The notes below the pieces were generated by a model. It did no database searches. It saw only the letters and a list, made by a program, of their open reading frames with translations, and was not told the DNA's origin. Positions 54,253-62,295 of a stretch of 64,000 nt of DNA are shown in pieces. A program made the translations under genes and the position numbers. Within the stretch, counting starts at the first letter, position 1. Each line of letters opens with the position of its first letter. The stretch is from an uncultured Psychroserpens sp. (GTDB lineage Bacteria > Bacteroidota > Bacteroidia > Flavobacteriales > Flavobacteriaceae): assembly GCF_947492715.1 (NCBI RefSeq), contig NZ_CANLNS010000002.1, forward strand, positions 434,001 to 498,000, given 5' to 3'.

Positions 54253-55590
54253 ATGAAAGCTATAATCAAATTTGCTGCAATCACAGTTACATTTTCAATA
54301 CTACTCACCTCTCCGCTAAATGCCCAGCAAAATGCTGAACCATTAACACCCAAAGAGCATCAAACTGTTGTTGACTCTATATCTAGTAAACTAAACGCAA
54401 ACTATGTTTTCCCCGAGGTTGCCAAGAAAATGGCCTCAAGTATTGAATTGAAACTTAAGGATGGCGATTATAAATCCATCCTAGATCCTCAGGAATTTGC
54501 CAACACTTTAACTACAGATCTTCGGGCAATCAGTAAGGATAAACATATAAGAGTCACTTTTGCTCCAGGGAGAATAGCCGAGCAACAACAGACCGTTACT
54601 GCCGAAGATAGTATTGCTTATTTGAATCGCTATATCAACAATATGAAACGCAACAACTTTGGCTTTAAGGAAGTGAAAATTATGGCTGGCAATATTGGTT
54701 ATTTGGATCTTCGAAGTTTTTCTGATGTAGAATATGCTGGAGAAACGGCAGTATCTGCCATGAACTTTTTGAGTAATACAGATGCGATTATTATCGACCT
54801 TCGGAATAACGGAGGAGGAAGTCCTGCAATGATCCAGCTTATAACGAGTTACCTCTTTGGAAGTAACCCAGTTCATTTGAATAATTTCTATTGGCGTCCA
54901 TCAGATCGAAATTCTCAAACCTGGACCCTACCACATGTGAGCGGTACGCGCAGTCCAGATACTCCCGTTTACGTATTAACTAGTGGCGGAACTTTTTCGG
55001 CAGCGGAAGAGTTTAGCTATAATTTAAAGCATCTAGAGCGTGCTACTCTGGTAGGCGAAACTACTGGTGGTGGAGCACATCCTGGTGGTTCTGTTGTCGC
55101 TACGGACAGATTTATGGTTTGGGTTCCAACAGGAAGAGCAATTAACCCCATTACTAATACCAATTGGGAAGGTACTGGCGTGAGCCCACATATTGAGACA
55201 CCCGCTATTGACGCATTAGATGTAGCCTATATGGAAGCTCTAGAATTACTTAGTAAAAATAACAAGGACGAAGGCCTAAAGGCGTTTTACGAATGGCCAC
55301 TCGCCGAACTAAGGTTAAAAACGAATCCAGTGACCTTAGATGCTAAGACATTAGAAAAATTCGCTGGAATTTATGGGCCACGTGTTGTGACTTTCGAGAA
55401 AGGTAAATTATTCTATCAACGCGGTCGAGGGACGAAATATGAATTAATTCCTTATAGTAACAATGAATTTATGTTAAATGGCCTGGACAGCTTTAGAATA
55501 CGATTTTTGAACGAAGGGAACGCCATAACTGCCCTGCAAGGCTTGTATGATAATGGAGGCACCGATAGAAATGCAAAAGTGAAGGACTAA
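54253..55590 (+). CDS. secreted S41 family peptidase
   Basis: 445 residues with a signal peptide (ends LNAQQN). An N-terminal helical region precedes the S41 core: NIGYLDLRSF, IIDLRNNGGGSPAMIQ and TSGGTFSAAEEF with the probable catalytic Ser. No PDZ domain is seen, which places it with the retinol-binding-protein/tricorn-core type rather than CtpA. A C-terminal beta domain of about 90 residues follows (GIYGPRVVTFEKGKLFYQR). Four bases after marR and co-transcribed. Confidence 0.88.
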   Translation: MKAIIKFAAITVTFSILLTSPLNAQQNAEPLTPKEHQTVVDSISSKLNANYVFPEVAKKMASSIELKLKDGDYKSILDPQEFANTLTTDLRAISKDKHIRVTFAPGRIAEQQQTVTAEDSIAYLNRYINNMKRNNFGFKEVKIMAGNIGYLDLRSFSDVEYAGETAVSAMNFLSNTDAIIIDLRNNGGGSPAMIQLITSYLFGSNPVHLNNFYWRPSDRNSQTWTLPHVSGTRSPDTPVYVLTSGGTFSAAEEFSYNLKHLERATLVGETTGGGAHPGGSVVATDRFMVWVPTGRAINPITNTNWEGTGVSPHIETPAIDALDVAYMEALELLSKNNKDEGLKAFYEWPLAELRLKTNPVTLDAKTLEKFAGIYGPRVVTFEKGKLFYQRGRGTKYELIPYSNNEFMLNGLDSFRIRFLNEGNAITALQGLYDNGGTDRNAKVKD

Positions 55591-55724
55591 ATACTCTTTA
55601 TTGGTTTATCAATAGTTCGGAATTAAAAATGACCATATTAGATTCCTCTTTACATATTAGAAAATGCTGACATAACAGATTGTTCTTTTTATGCAGCAGA
55701 GGCATTACTCGAATAAACTGATTG

Positions 55725-55778
55725 CTAAAATCTGGGGAGTGTCCTTAGATTCGTCCCCTTTTGTTATCTTAGTTGCTC
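55725..55778. repeat. degenerate intergenic element, 3' half
   Basis: AAAATCTGGGGAGTGTCC, then GATTCGTCCCCTTTTGTTATCTTAGTTGCTC, aligned with the second half of the elements at 44250 and 51790. It ends just before the gene at 55795. Confidence 0.45.
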
Positions 55779-55794
55779 ATTGAAACAAACGATA

Positions 55795-56763
55795 ATGAAA
55801 ACACCTTCTCAGCTATTCCTCTTAATCATTCTGGCCCTTTTCAGTATAAAATCCTTTTCACAGAAACAGATTGAACATTACGAGCCAATAAAAACGGATA
55901 GTCTGAGAGTTGGACCAGGAGATGCAGATTTCGTACCATTAATCCAAAGCGGTTATACACTGATGCTTCCAGAACATAAGACGATTAAAGGCACACTCAT
56001 TTTTCTAGAGGATTCAGGATACGACAAAAAAAACATGAACGCAAAGCTAATTTATGATCAGGCTTCTGAAAAAGGTTTTGCTGTGCTATCTGTGTCTACC
56101 GAAATTCCATTCGACTTTTACTTTTCTAAGGCATCAATGCAGTCTACACATCATCACATTCGTGAAGTCTTTGTCAAGCATAAGTTGCCAAATAAAAATG
56201 TTTTCTTTTTAGGGGCAAGTTTAGTAGGTCATAGAGCTATGAGATATATTAAATTTATGAAGGAAGGCAACCATGAATTTAAGGTCAATATTGAAGGCAT
56301 TGTCCTTTGTAACTTCACGCTAGATTGGACAAGAAAATGGTATCAACATAAACGCGATATAAGAATCAACAAGATTAGTCTCTGGGAACCAAAGTTTATA
56401 AACTATATGTTGGAAACTCATTTAAAAGGCACACCCAAAACTGCGCCAGAACAGTATCACAATTTCTCTTCATATAGCTATTTTGACGAAAAAAATCAAA
56501 ATATCAAGTTATACAAAACCTATGCTATAAGAGCTTATATAGAACCTGCTATAAAATATAGATTAACGAAATACCTCAGAACATTATATGAAAACAATGC
56601 TACCGATATTGTTGGGTTTTTAGCCGAACTAGAACTTGCTGGAAACAAAAATACTGAGTTAATTGTTTTGAATCCGCCACAAAAGAAGTTTGTCCAATCA
56701 ACTTGGTATACATTAGATAAAGATGACCTCATAGATTGGATTCAAAAGCAAACGAAAAAGTAA
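55795..56763 (+). CDS. secreted alpha/beta-hydrolase-like protein
   Basis: About 322 residues; signal peptide at 1-21 (ends SFSQ). A strand-turn-helix FLGASLVGHRAMRYI resembles a nucleophile elbow (G-x-S-x-x-G), and GTLIFLEDSGY could be the oxyanion strand. The catalytic acid and His are not clear. I do not recognise a named family. An open frame begins five codons earlier at a TTG, but the signal peptide starts here. Confidence 0.7.
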   Translation: MKTPSQLFLLIILALFSIKSFSQKQIEHYEPIKTDSLRVGPGDADFVPLIQSGYTLMLPEHKTIKGTLIFLEDSGYDKKNMNAKLIYDQASEKGFAVLSVSTEIPFDFYFSKASMQSTHHHIREVFVKHKLPNKNVFFLGASLVGHRAMRYIKFMKEGNHEFKVNIEGIVLCNFTLDWTRKWYQHKRDIRINKISLWEPKFINYMLETHLKGTPKTAPEQYHNFSSYSYFDEKNQNIKLYKTYAIRAYIEPAIKYRLTKYLRTLYENNATDIVGFLAELELAGNKNTELIVLNPPQKKFVQSTWYTLDKDDLIDWIQKQTKK

Positions 56764-56895
56764 AAATTATCTGGAAAGAAAATTAGGAACAGAACTTCCA
56801 GAGAAGACCGCTGCCTAATTGAAAATTACCATTCACTCATTTAGAGTTTCTAAACAATTAAACAAGGAATAGATTTGAAAATAAATCTAAACAAA

Positions 56896-57420
56896 ATGAA
56901 ACAACTTGGATTAATACTATTGACTTTACTTCTGAATCATAATTTGACTTTTTCGCAAACCAAATCTGAAATTGATTCATTACTCAACGCAATTACCAAA
57001 ACAGAGACCTCAAAAGACATAATAAAAACAGTGCAAGCCAAAAGAATAATTAATTTTGGAGAAAAATCTTTGCTTACACTTTCAGGTTTTTTTACCGATT
57101 CTACACGAACTCAAGTTAAATCAGAATGTCATAATCGCAATATAACAAAAGGGGAAATCGCTATTATTTTGGCCGATAGAATTGAAGTAATGCCATACTA
57201 TACTGTTACCCAAATTCAGAATTGCTTGTTGACTTATTGCGCAAATAATCCAAATAAAATTGAATATTATTTAGGTATAAATAACTATCTAAATAACAAC
57301 GAATTTAAGGAAAGGTACATTTCATGGTTATTTAGTAAAGACAGATTGAAACGTGTAAGAGGAAAAAAACGAAAGAAACGAAAACGTATACTATCTGAAT
57401 GGAAAAATTCTAGCAAATAA
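56896..57420 (+). CDS. secreted hypothetical protein with basic C-terminal tail
   Basis: About 174 residues with a signal peptide (MKQLGLILLTLLLNHNLTFSQ) and a helical body (KDIIKTVQAKRIINFGEKSLLTLSGFF). The last 25 residues carry a dense Lys/Arg stretch (RVRGKKRKKRKRILSEW). No family recognised. The basic tail is unusual for a periplasmic protein and may bind polyanions. Single gene. Confidence 0.65.
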   Translation: MKQLGLILLTLLLNHNLTFSQTKSEIDSLLNAITKTETSKDIIKTVQAKRIINFGEKSLLTLSGFFTDSTRTQVKSECHNRNITKGEIAIILADRIEVMPYYTVTQIQNCLLTYCANNPNKIEYYLGINNYLNNNEFKERYISWLFSKDRLKRVRGKKRKKRKRILSEWKNSSK

Positions 57421-57663
57421 TAGCGTCTAGCCCAATTATGACGGCTTTAACTTCGTCTAGCTCTATACGAAATTGCTAATCCTAGTGTTAATCCGAAAAA
57501 CATTAACTTTAATCTCATAACTCATGGTCATACGAGACCATTAGCGTCACTCTGAGAAATGAAATATTTACAATATATAATGCTAATGATTTTTGCGACA
57601 AGTAAATAATGCAACTTTAAGTCATAAAAATCATATTTTTAACAAAAATATAAATACACAAAA

Positions 57664-58122
57664 ATGGGGCTATTTGATCAATTCATAAAAAAGACACAAG
57701 ACGTTATTTACAAACCGCATTCAGATTTAGAGGCTTGGATTGGAATTCTATATGCTTGTATGTCCTCGGATAATGTTGTAAGCGATGTGGAAATCGATGC
57801 ACTGTCTAGAATGATAGTTCATAAGCAAAAATTCTCGGGTGTAGATATTTCACCACTTTATAACTCTGTTGTAGAAGCAAAACTAAAAATTGGTGGTATT
57901 GGTTTAGTTGAAGCGTGCTCTGAATTTATAAACGAAAGCGATAAAGACACATTATTTTCTATGGCTATTGAAATCGTCTTAGCCGATGGTATTATTAAAA
58001 AAGATGAAGAAAAAGTAATAGAACTTATAGCCGACCGCATGAAAATTAATCCAGAATTGGTTGGGAAAATAATACAGGTGATGTTGATTAGGAATCGTGG
58101 CAATGTCGTCATTGTTGATTAG
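57664..58122 (+). CDS. TerB-like protein
   Basis: 152 residues, all-helical, cytoplasmic. It follows the TerB fold pattern: LEAWIGILYACMSSDNVVSDVEIDALSRMI and SMAIEIVLADGIIKKDEEKVIELIADRM, the two repeated segments with an acidic D-x-E/D-x2-E metal-like site. TerB proteins are linked to tellurite resistance and stress but often occur alone, as here. Confidence 0.8.
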   Translation: MGLFDQFIKKTQDVIYKPHSDLEAWIGILYACMSSDNVVSDVEIDALSRMIVHKQKFSGVDISPLYNSVVEAKLKIGGIGLVEACSEFINESDKDTLFSMAIEIVLADGIIKKDEEKVIELIADRMKINPELVGKIIQVMLIRNRGNVVIVD

Positions 58123-58170
58123 AACAATAACCTATCTTAATTTTAAAAGAAACCGTTCAGAAAATATTAT

Positions 58171-58178
58171 TATATTTG
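58171..58178 (+). promoter_or_regulatory. TANNTTTG -7 box upstream of the OCD-like gene
   Basis: TATATTTG, an exact consensus match, about 128 bases before the start codon, which would give a long 5' leader ending in the hairpin at 58281-58306. No TTG is found at the expected -33 distance. Confidence 0.4.
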
Positions 58179-58280
58179 CCCTAGGAGAATTTTAGACACT
58201 GTATTTAGTGTTGAGCTTATTTTTATCATTAGAGAAGATTTTGGAAAATAAGTTTCATTCTTGCACAACTATAGTGCTAC

Positions 58281-58306
58281 TCTAATAAAATTAATATTTT
58301 ATTAGA
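58281..58306 (+). promoter_or_regulatory. hairpin abutting the start codon of the OCD-like gene
   Basis: Perfect ten-base arms TCTAATAAAA and TTTTATTAGA with a six-base loop, ending on the base before ATG 58307. It may be a protein operator or may fold in the mRNA to hinder initiation. Confidence 0.55.
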
Positions 58307-59269
58307 ATGACTACAAAAGTACCATTAGTTTTATCCTTATCTCAAATTACAAGTACATTAGAGACCTTAGATTTAATTCCTTTAATAGAGGAAGGATTTA
58401 TCGCACTGTCCTCTAATAAAGCTATTGTCCCACCAGTAGGTGAACTACTATTTGAAAATCCTAAAGGCGAGTCTCATATTAAATATGGTTATATCCTCAA
58501 TCAGCCCTATTTTGTCATAAAAATAGCATCTGGTTTTTATGAGAATCCAAGACTTGGATTAAAATCTAGTCAAGGTGTCATGTTAGTCTTTAGCCAACAC
58601 ACAGGAGTTCTTGAGGCAATTTTGTTAGACGAAGGACATCTTACAGACATTCGTACGGCTATCGCAAGCATGATAACCTTAAAACACTTAGCACCTAAAC
58701 ACCATACTAAAATCGGAGTTATTGGCACAGGCATACAGGCTAAACTTCAATTAAAATACCTTAATACAGTAAGTGCTTGCAAAGAGATAGTTGTTTGGGG
58801 TAGAACAACAGAAAATGTAAATGCATTCAAAAATTATTTTAAAGATTCAGGTTATAACATTACAATAGCGTCTTCCATACAAGAATTGGCAGACAGCTGC
58901 AACATTATTATTACCACAACACCAACAACGCAACCATTATTACTGGCGTCACAGATAAAAAAAGGCACACATATAACGGCAATAGGTGCTGACACTCCAG
59001 AAAAAATAGAACTGGAATCTGCTATCATAAAAAAAGCAGACATTATCGTTTCAGATAGCATTGCACAATCTAAAACTAGAGGCGAAATTTTTAAAGCAAG
59101 ACAAGACAATTGCTTACCAAAAGATAAACTTATTGAATTAGGACATCTTATAAAAAATCCAGAATTAGGTAGACAAAATAACGACCAAATAACAATAGCC
59201 GATTTAACTGGTGTTGCAGTGCAAGACATTATGATTGCCACAGCCATAATTAACAACAACAAAATTTAA
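58307..59269 (+). CDS. ornithine cyclodeaminase / mu-crystallin family protein
   Basis: 320 residues with the family's N-terminal substrate region (KIASGFYENPRLGLKSSQG), a Rossmann motif GVIGTGIQAKLQLKYL, IITTTPTTQPLL and the C-terminal DLTGVAVQDIMIA. Members include ornithine cyclodeaminase, ketimine reductases and N-(carboxyethyl) amino acid synthases. It lies four bases before a PLP aminotransferase gene, so the two probably act in sequence on one amino acid or imine. Confidence 0.9.
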   Translation: MTTKVPLVLSLSQITSTLETLDLIPLIEEGFIALSSNKAIVPPVGELLFENPKGESHIKYGYILNQPYFVIKIASGFYENPRLGLKSSQGVMLVFSQHTGVLEAILLDEGHLTDIRTAIASMITLKHLAPKHHTKIGVIGTGIQAKLQLKYLNTVSACKEIVVWGRTTENVNAFKNYFKDSGYNITIASSIQELADSCNIIITTTPTTQPLLLASQIKKGTHITAIGADTPEKIELESAIIKKADIIVSDSIAQSKTRGEIFKARQDNCLPKDKLIELGHLIKNPELGRQNNDQITIADLTGVAVQDIMIATAIINNNKI

Positions 59270-59273
59270 CATC

Positions 59274-60392
59274 ATGAATATTAGAACTTTTGACCTCGAA
59301 CGCATTCAATCTTTATATGAAAATACGGTTCCAATTAATTTAACCGAAAGTGGGTTTCATCCATATACGCTTGAAGAACTATTAACTCCAGACCAAATAA
59401 AAATGATCACTTCTACAGTTTTAGGGTATGGACAAACCAATGGTTCTATTCCGCTAAGACAAATCATTTCTCAGCTATACCCAAATTGTAATGAGGATAA
59501 TATTTTAGTAACCAATGGTTCTGCCGAAGCTAATTTTATTGCCTGTCATACCATTTTAAAACCAGGAGACGAAGTCGTAATGATGGTGCCAAACTACATG
59601 CAAATATGGGGTATTGTTGAAGAAATGGGATGCACACCTAAAAAATTTCATTTAAAAGAAGAACATAACTGGAAACCCGATTTAGAAGAATTAGAATCTA
59701 AAATGAATTCTAAAACTAATATGATCGCTTTATGCAACCCTAACAATCCAACTGGATACGTACTAAGATTAGAAGAAATGAAAGCCATCGTTAACATTGC
59801 AAAAAAGTATGACGTATGGATTTATTGTGATGAAGTTTATAAAGGAGCCGATCTAGACAACGTCGAAAAACCGAGCTTTTATGGCATGTATGATAAAGTT
59901 ATGGTGAATGGCGGACTTTCCAAGGCTTATGCACTTCCAGGTTTACGTTTAGGTTGGCTTGTTGGACCAGAAAAGTTAATAGCAAACACATGGGCATACC
60001 ACGATTACACATCAATAACTGCAGGCATATTAAGCCATAAAATTGGTGAAATCGTATTGCAACCAGAAAAAAGAAAAGAGGTTCTAAGAAGAAATATTTC
60101 CATGCTTAACGAAAATCTTAAAATAACTCAAGAATGGACTGAAAAACATGGTGATTCATTAGAGTTTGTCCCGCCTAAAGCAGGTGGTATGGTTTTTATA
60201 AAATATAAATATCCCATTAATTCTACCGAATTATCAGATTGGTTACGTTTGGAAAAAGGAGTCTTTATTTTAGCTGGAGATGTGTATGGTATGGATAAGC
60301 ATTTTAGAATAGGTATAGGCGCTGAAAAGAAAGAACTCATCAAAGGTTATGAGATCCTTAGTAATGCACTAAACGAACGATTTAATGTTTAA
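59274..60392 (+). CDS. PLP-dependent aminotransferase, class I/II
   Basis: 372 residues of fold type I: LVTNGSAEAN, MIALCNPNNPTGYVL, IYCDEVYKGAD and GGLSKAYALPGLRLGW with the PLP Lys217. A C-terminal FRIGIGAEKKE closes the fold. Substrate unknown. Tight linkage to the ornithine-cyclodeaminase-like gene suggests a route making or breaking a cyclic imine or basic amino acid (inference). Confidence 0.92.
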   Translation: MNIRTFDLERIQSLYENTVPINLTESGFHPYTLEELLTPDQIKMITSTVLGYGQTNGSIPLRQIISQLYPNCNEDNILVTNGSAEANFIACHTILKPGDEVVMMVPNYMQIWGIVEEMGCTPKKFHLKEEHNWKPDLEELESKMNSKTNMIALCNPNNPTGYVLRLEEMKAIVNIAKKYDVWIYCDEVYKGADLDNVEKPSFYGMYDKVMVNGGLSKAYALPGLRLGWLVGPEKLIANTWAYHDYTSITAGILSHKIGEIVLQPEKRKEVLRRNISMLNENLKITQEWTEKHGDSLEFVPPKAGGMVFIKYKYPINSTELSDWLRLEKGVFILAGDVYGMDKHFRIGIGAEKKELIKGYEILSNALNERFNV

Positions 60393-60399
60393 CAGTGTT

Positions 60400-60500
60400 A
60401 CATCTAATTCATTGGTACCACTCGCCTACTTATGAAAACGCTCGAAGGCTTTCTATGTGGTTTGTATTTGCTAAATTAGTTGTCCAAACCTATGGACAAC
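60400..60500. repeat. degenerate intergenic element, diverged copy
   Basis: ACTTATGAAAACGCTCGAAGG, TGGTTTGTATTTGCTAAATTAG, then an 8-bp inverted repeat GTTGTCCA/TGGACAAC (60479-60500). The central part matches copies 1 and 2; the ends differ. Confidence 0.45.
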
Positions 60501-60522
60501 ATAGATCAGGTAATTTAAACAA

Positions 60523-60864
60523 ATGGAACTTCAAGAATGTAACTTAAACATCAGATATGATTTACCCAAAGAGATTTGGGACAAAGTTCCTTTAGTTTAT
60601 GAAAAAATGGAAGGCTGGATTGGATTCGGAAAAGATGGAAAAGGAGAAAACGGAATCCCTTATTGGTTTAGTTACAACGACAACGAAAAGTCAATTTTTG
60701 CTTCGGTTGAACCAAGCGGACTCCATTTTGTTGCTAGAATGGAATTAAATGAATGGTTGAAATGGAAGTCTGATGTAAAAAAGGTGGTTACTCAAATTTT
60801 GAAATTTAAAGTTGGAGAAATTGAAGAAGGTGATGTTGGGCATGACATTGAATGGATTAAATAA
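60523..60864 (+). CDS. small hypothetical protein, possible single cassette gene
   Basis: 113 residues, soluble, with many Trp and Glu (IWDKVPLVYEKMEGWIGFG, IPYWFSYNDNEKSIFASVEPSG, MELNEWLKWKSDVKK). I do not recognise a family. Size and composition recall immunity-like proteins of polymorphic toxin systems, but no toxin gene lies next to it. It sits directly after an intergenic repeat element. Confidence 0.65.
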   Translation: MELQECNLNIRYDLPKEIWDKVPLVYEKMEGWIGFGKDGKGENGIPYWFSYNDNEKSIFASVEPSGLHFVARMELNEWLKWKSDVKKVVTQILKFKVGEIEEGDVGHDIEWIK

Positions 60865-60991
60865 AACATAAATATGGGTGCTAGCGAAGTACCTGATTAA
60901 CTACTTACCTCATAATATCATAATACACAAAACGGCCAGTCATATCAGACCATAAACGCGTACATTAAAGTCAGTTTACAAAAAACCATCC

Positions 60992-61032
60992 TCTACATTT
61001 GTAGAATGTATATTTTATTCTACATTTGTAGA
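60992..61032 (+). promoter_or_regulatory. tandem BlaI/MecI-type dyads on the -33 and -7 boxes
   Basis: The 14-base dyad TCTACATTTGTAGA occurs twice, at 60992-61005 and 61019-61032, 27 bp apart. The TTG in the first (60999-61001) and the TACATTTG in the second (61021-61028) are separated by 19 bases, the ideal Bacteroidota promoter spacing. The dyads resemble known BlaI/MecI operators (TACA-N2-TGTA). They lie about 70 bp before the serine hydrolase start. Confidence 0.75.
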
Positions 61033-61103
61033 GTAATGAAATTGATGACCTTTCGGCAACTTTTCATTTCAGTACCTAAGATCACTCTTATACCAATTAA
61101 ATA

Positions 61104-62222
61104 ATGAAAAGAACGTTATTATTCGCAGCCACACTAACACTATTTACTTGCAATGCACCTATCACTAAAAATGAGGAGCTAAAGCCAACTAAAGCCGAAA
61201 TCATATCACAGTTTACAGCATTGGTAGAAAACGACCTGAAAGACGATAATATTGAGGGAAGCATTTCACTTGCAATCATTCATAATGATTCAATTTTGGC
61301 ATTGGAATCTTATGGACCCTCAAATTTGAATACACTTTTTAGGATAGGTTCAATTTCGAAGTCATTCGCTGGGTTTTTAATGCTTCAGCTCCAGCAAGAT
61401 GGTGTCATCGATATAAATGACCCTGTTGAAAACTATTTACCAGAAATTAAATCTTTAGTTGACTATGATAAATACGAGCCTATTACTATAAAACAATTGG
61501 CAGCGCATACTTCCGGAATAGATAGAGAATCTAGAAGTCGGGATGAAAACGTACGCTTTGGAACTATTAATGATTGGGAAAACAACCTTATTAAAGCATT
61601 ACCAGAAACTTCCTTTCGCTCAAAACCTGGAGAAAGATTTGGATATTCAAACATTGGATTTGCTATTTTAGGTTTGACACTTTCAAAAGCTGCCAATAGG
61701 CCTTATATCGAATTGGTCCGAGACAAGATTTTCAAATCTTTAGAAATGAACAATACATATTTTAATATTCCTGAAAATCAAAAGAACAACTTAGCAAAAG
61801 GCATGGCTGGCGGACCAACTGCCGAACTAAATTACGAAAGACCTAAACGCGAACAGACTGAGGTTGGATACAGAATACCAAATGGTGGTATCTACTCTAC
61901 TCCTGGCGACATGGTTAAGTTTATGCTAGCGTGCATGGGCTATTCAAAACTTTTAAATGAACAAAGTATTGAAATACTACAAACAACACAAACCCCTACA
62001 ACCAGATTAAGATCTAACTATAGTTTTGGCTTTGACTTATATTCAGACCAAGGTATACATACAGTTGGACATGGAGGATCGAATGCTGGATATTCTGCCC
62101 ATTTCGAATATGAAAAAAATAGCAATTATGGCATAATATTAATGAGAAACTACAATTTCGGAAATACAAATTTAGATTTGAGGTCGAATGCTCTACTTCG
62201 GAAATTAAGCCTTATAGAATAA
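61104..62222 (+). CDS. serine hydrolase lipoprotein (class C beta-lactamase-like)
   Basis: 372 residues. Lipoprotein signal with Cys16 (LTLFTCNAP). The beta-lactamase/DD-peptidase boxes are complete: SISK (Ser83, Lys86), YSN in RFGYSNIGF and HGG in VGHGGSNAG. It is an envelope-anchored esterase, peptidase or beta-lactamase-like enzyme. A BlaI/MecI-type operator pair in its promoter suggests induction by cell-wall stress or beta-lactams through a BlaR1-like system encoded elsewhere (inference). Confidence 0.9.
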   Translation: MKRTLLFAATLTLFTCNAPITKNEELKPTKAEIISQFTALVENDLKDDNIEGSISLAIIHNDSILALESYGPSNLNTLFRIGSISKSFAGFLMLQLQQDGVIDINDPVENYLPEIKSLVDYDKYEPITIKQLAAHTSGIDRESRSRDENVRFGTINDWENNLIKALPETSFRSKPGERFGYSNIGFAILGLTLSKAANRPYIELVRDKIFKSLEMNNTYFNIPENQKNNLAKGMAGGPTAELNYERPKREQTEVGYRIPNGGIYSTPGDMVKFMLACMGYSKLLNEQSIEILQTTQTPTTRLRSNYSFGFDLYSDQGIHTVGHGGSNAGYSAHFEYEKNSNYGIILMRNYNFGNTNLDLRSNALLRKLSLIE

Positions 62223-62295
62223 ATTGCTTTTAATGTTCGTACCTTATTACCAACAAACCCAAAAAACTAAAAACAAACGAATTACATACAAACTG

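Noticed and set aside
54508-54876. Minus-strand open frame of 122 codons
   Set aside because: Antisense shadow of the S41 peptidase gene.
61104-62222. Serine hydrolase as a beta-lactamase resistance gene
   Set aside because: The three boxes are shared with esterases and DD-peptidases; sequence alone does not support a resistance claim.
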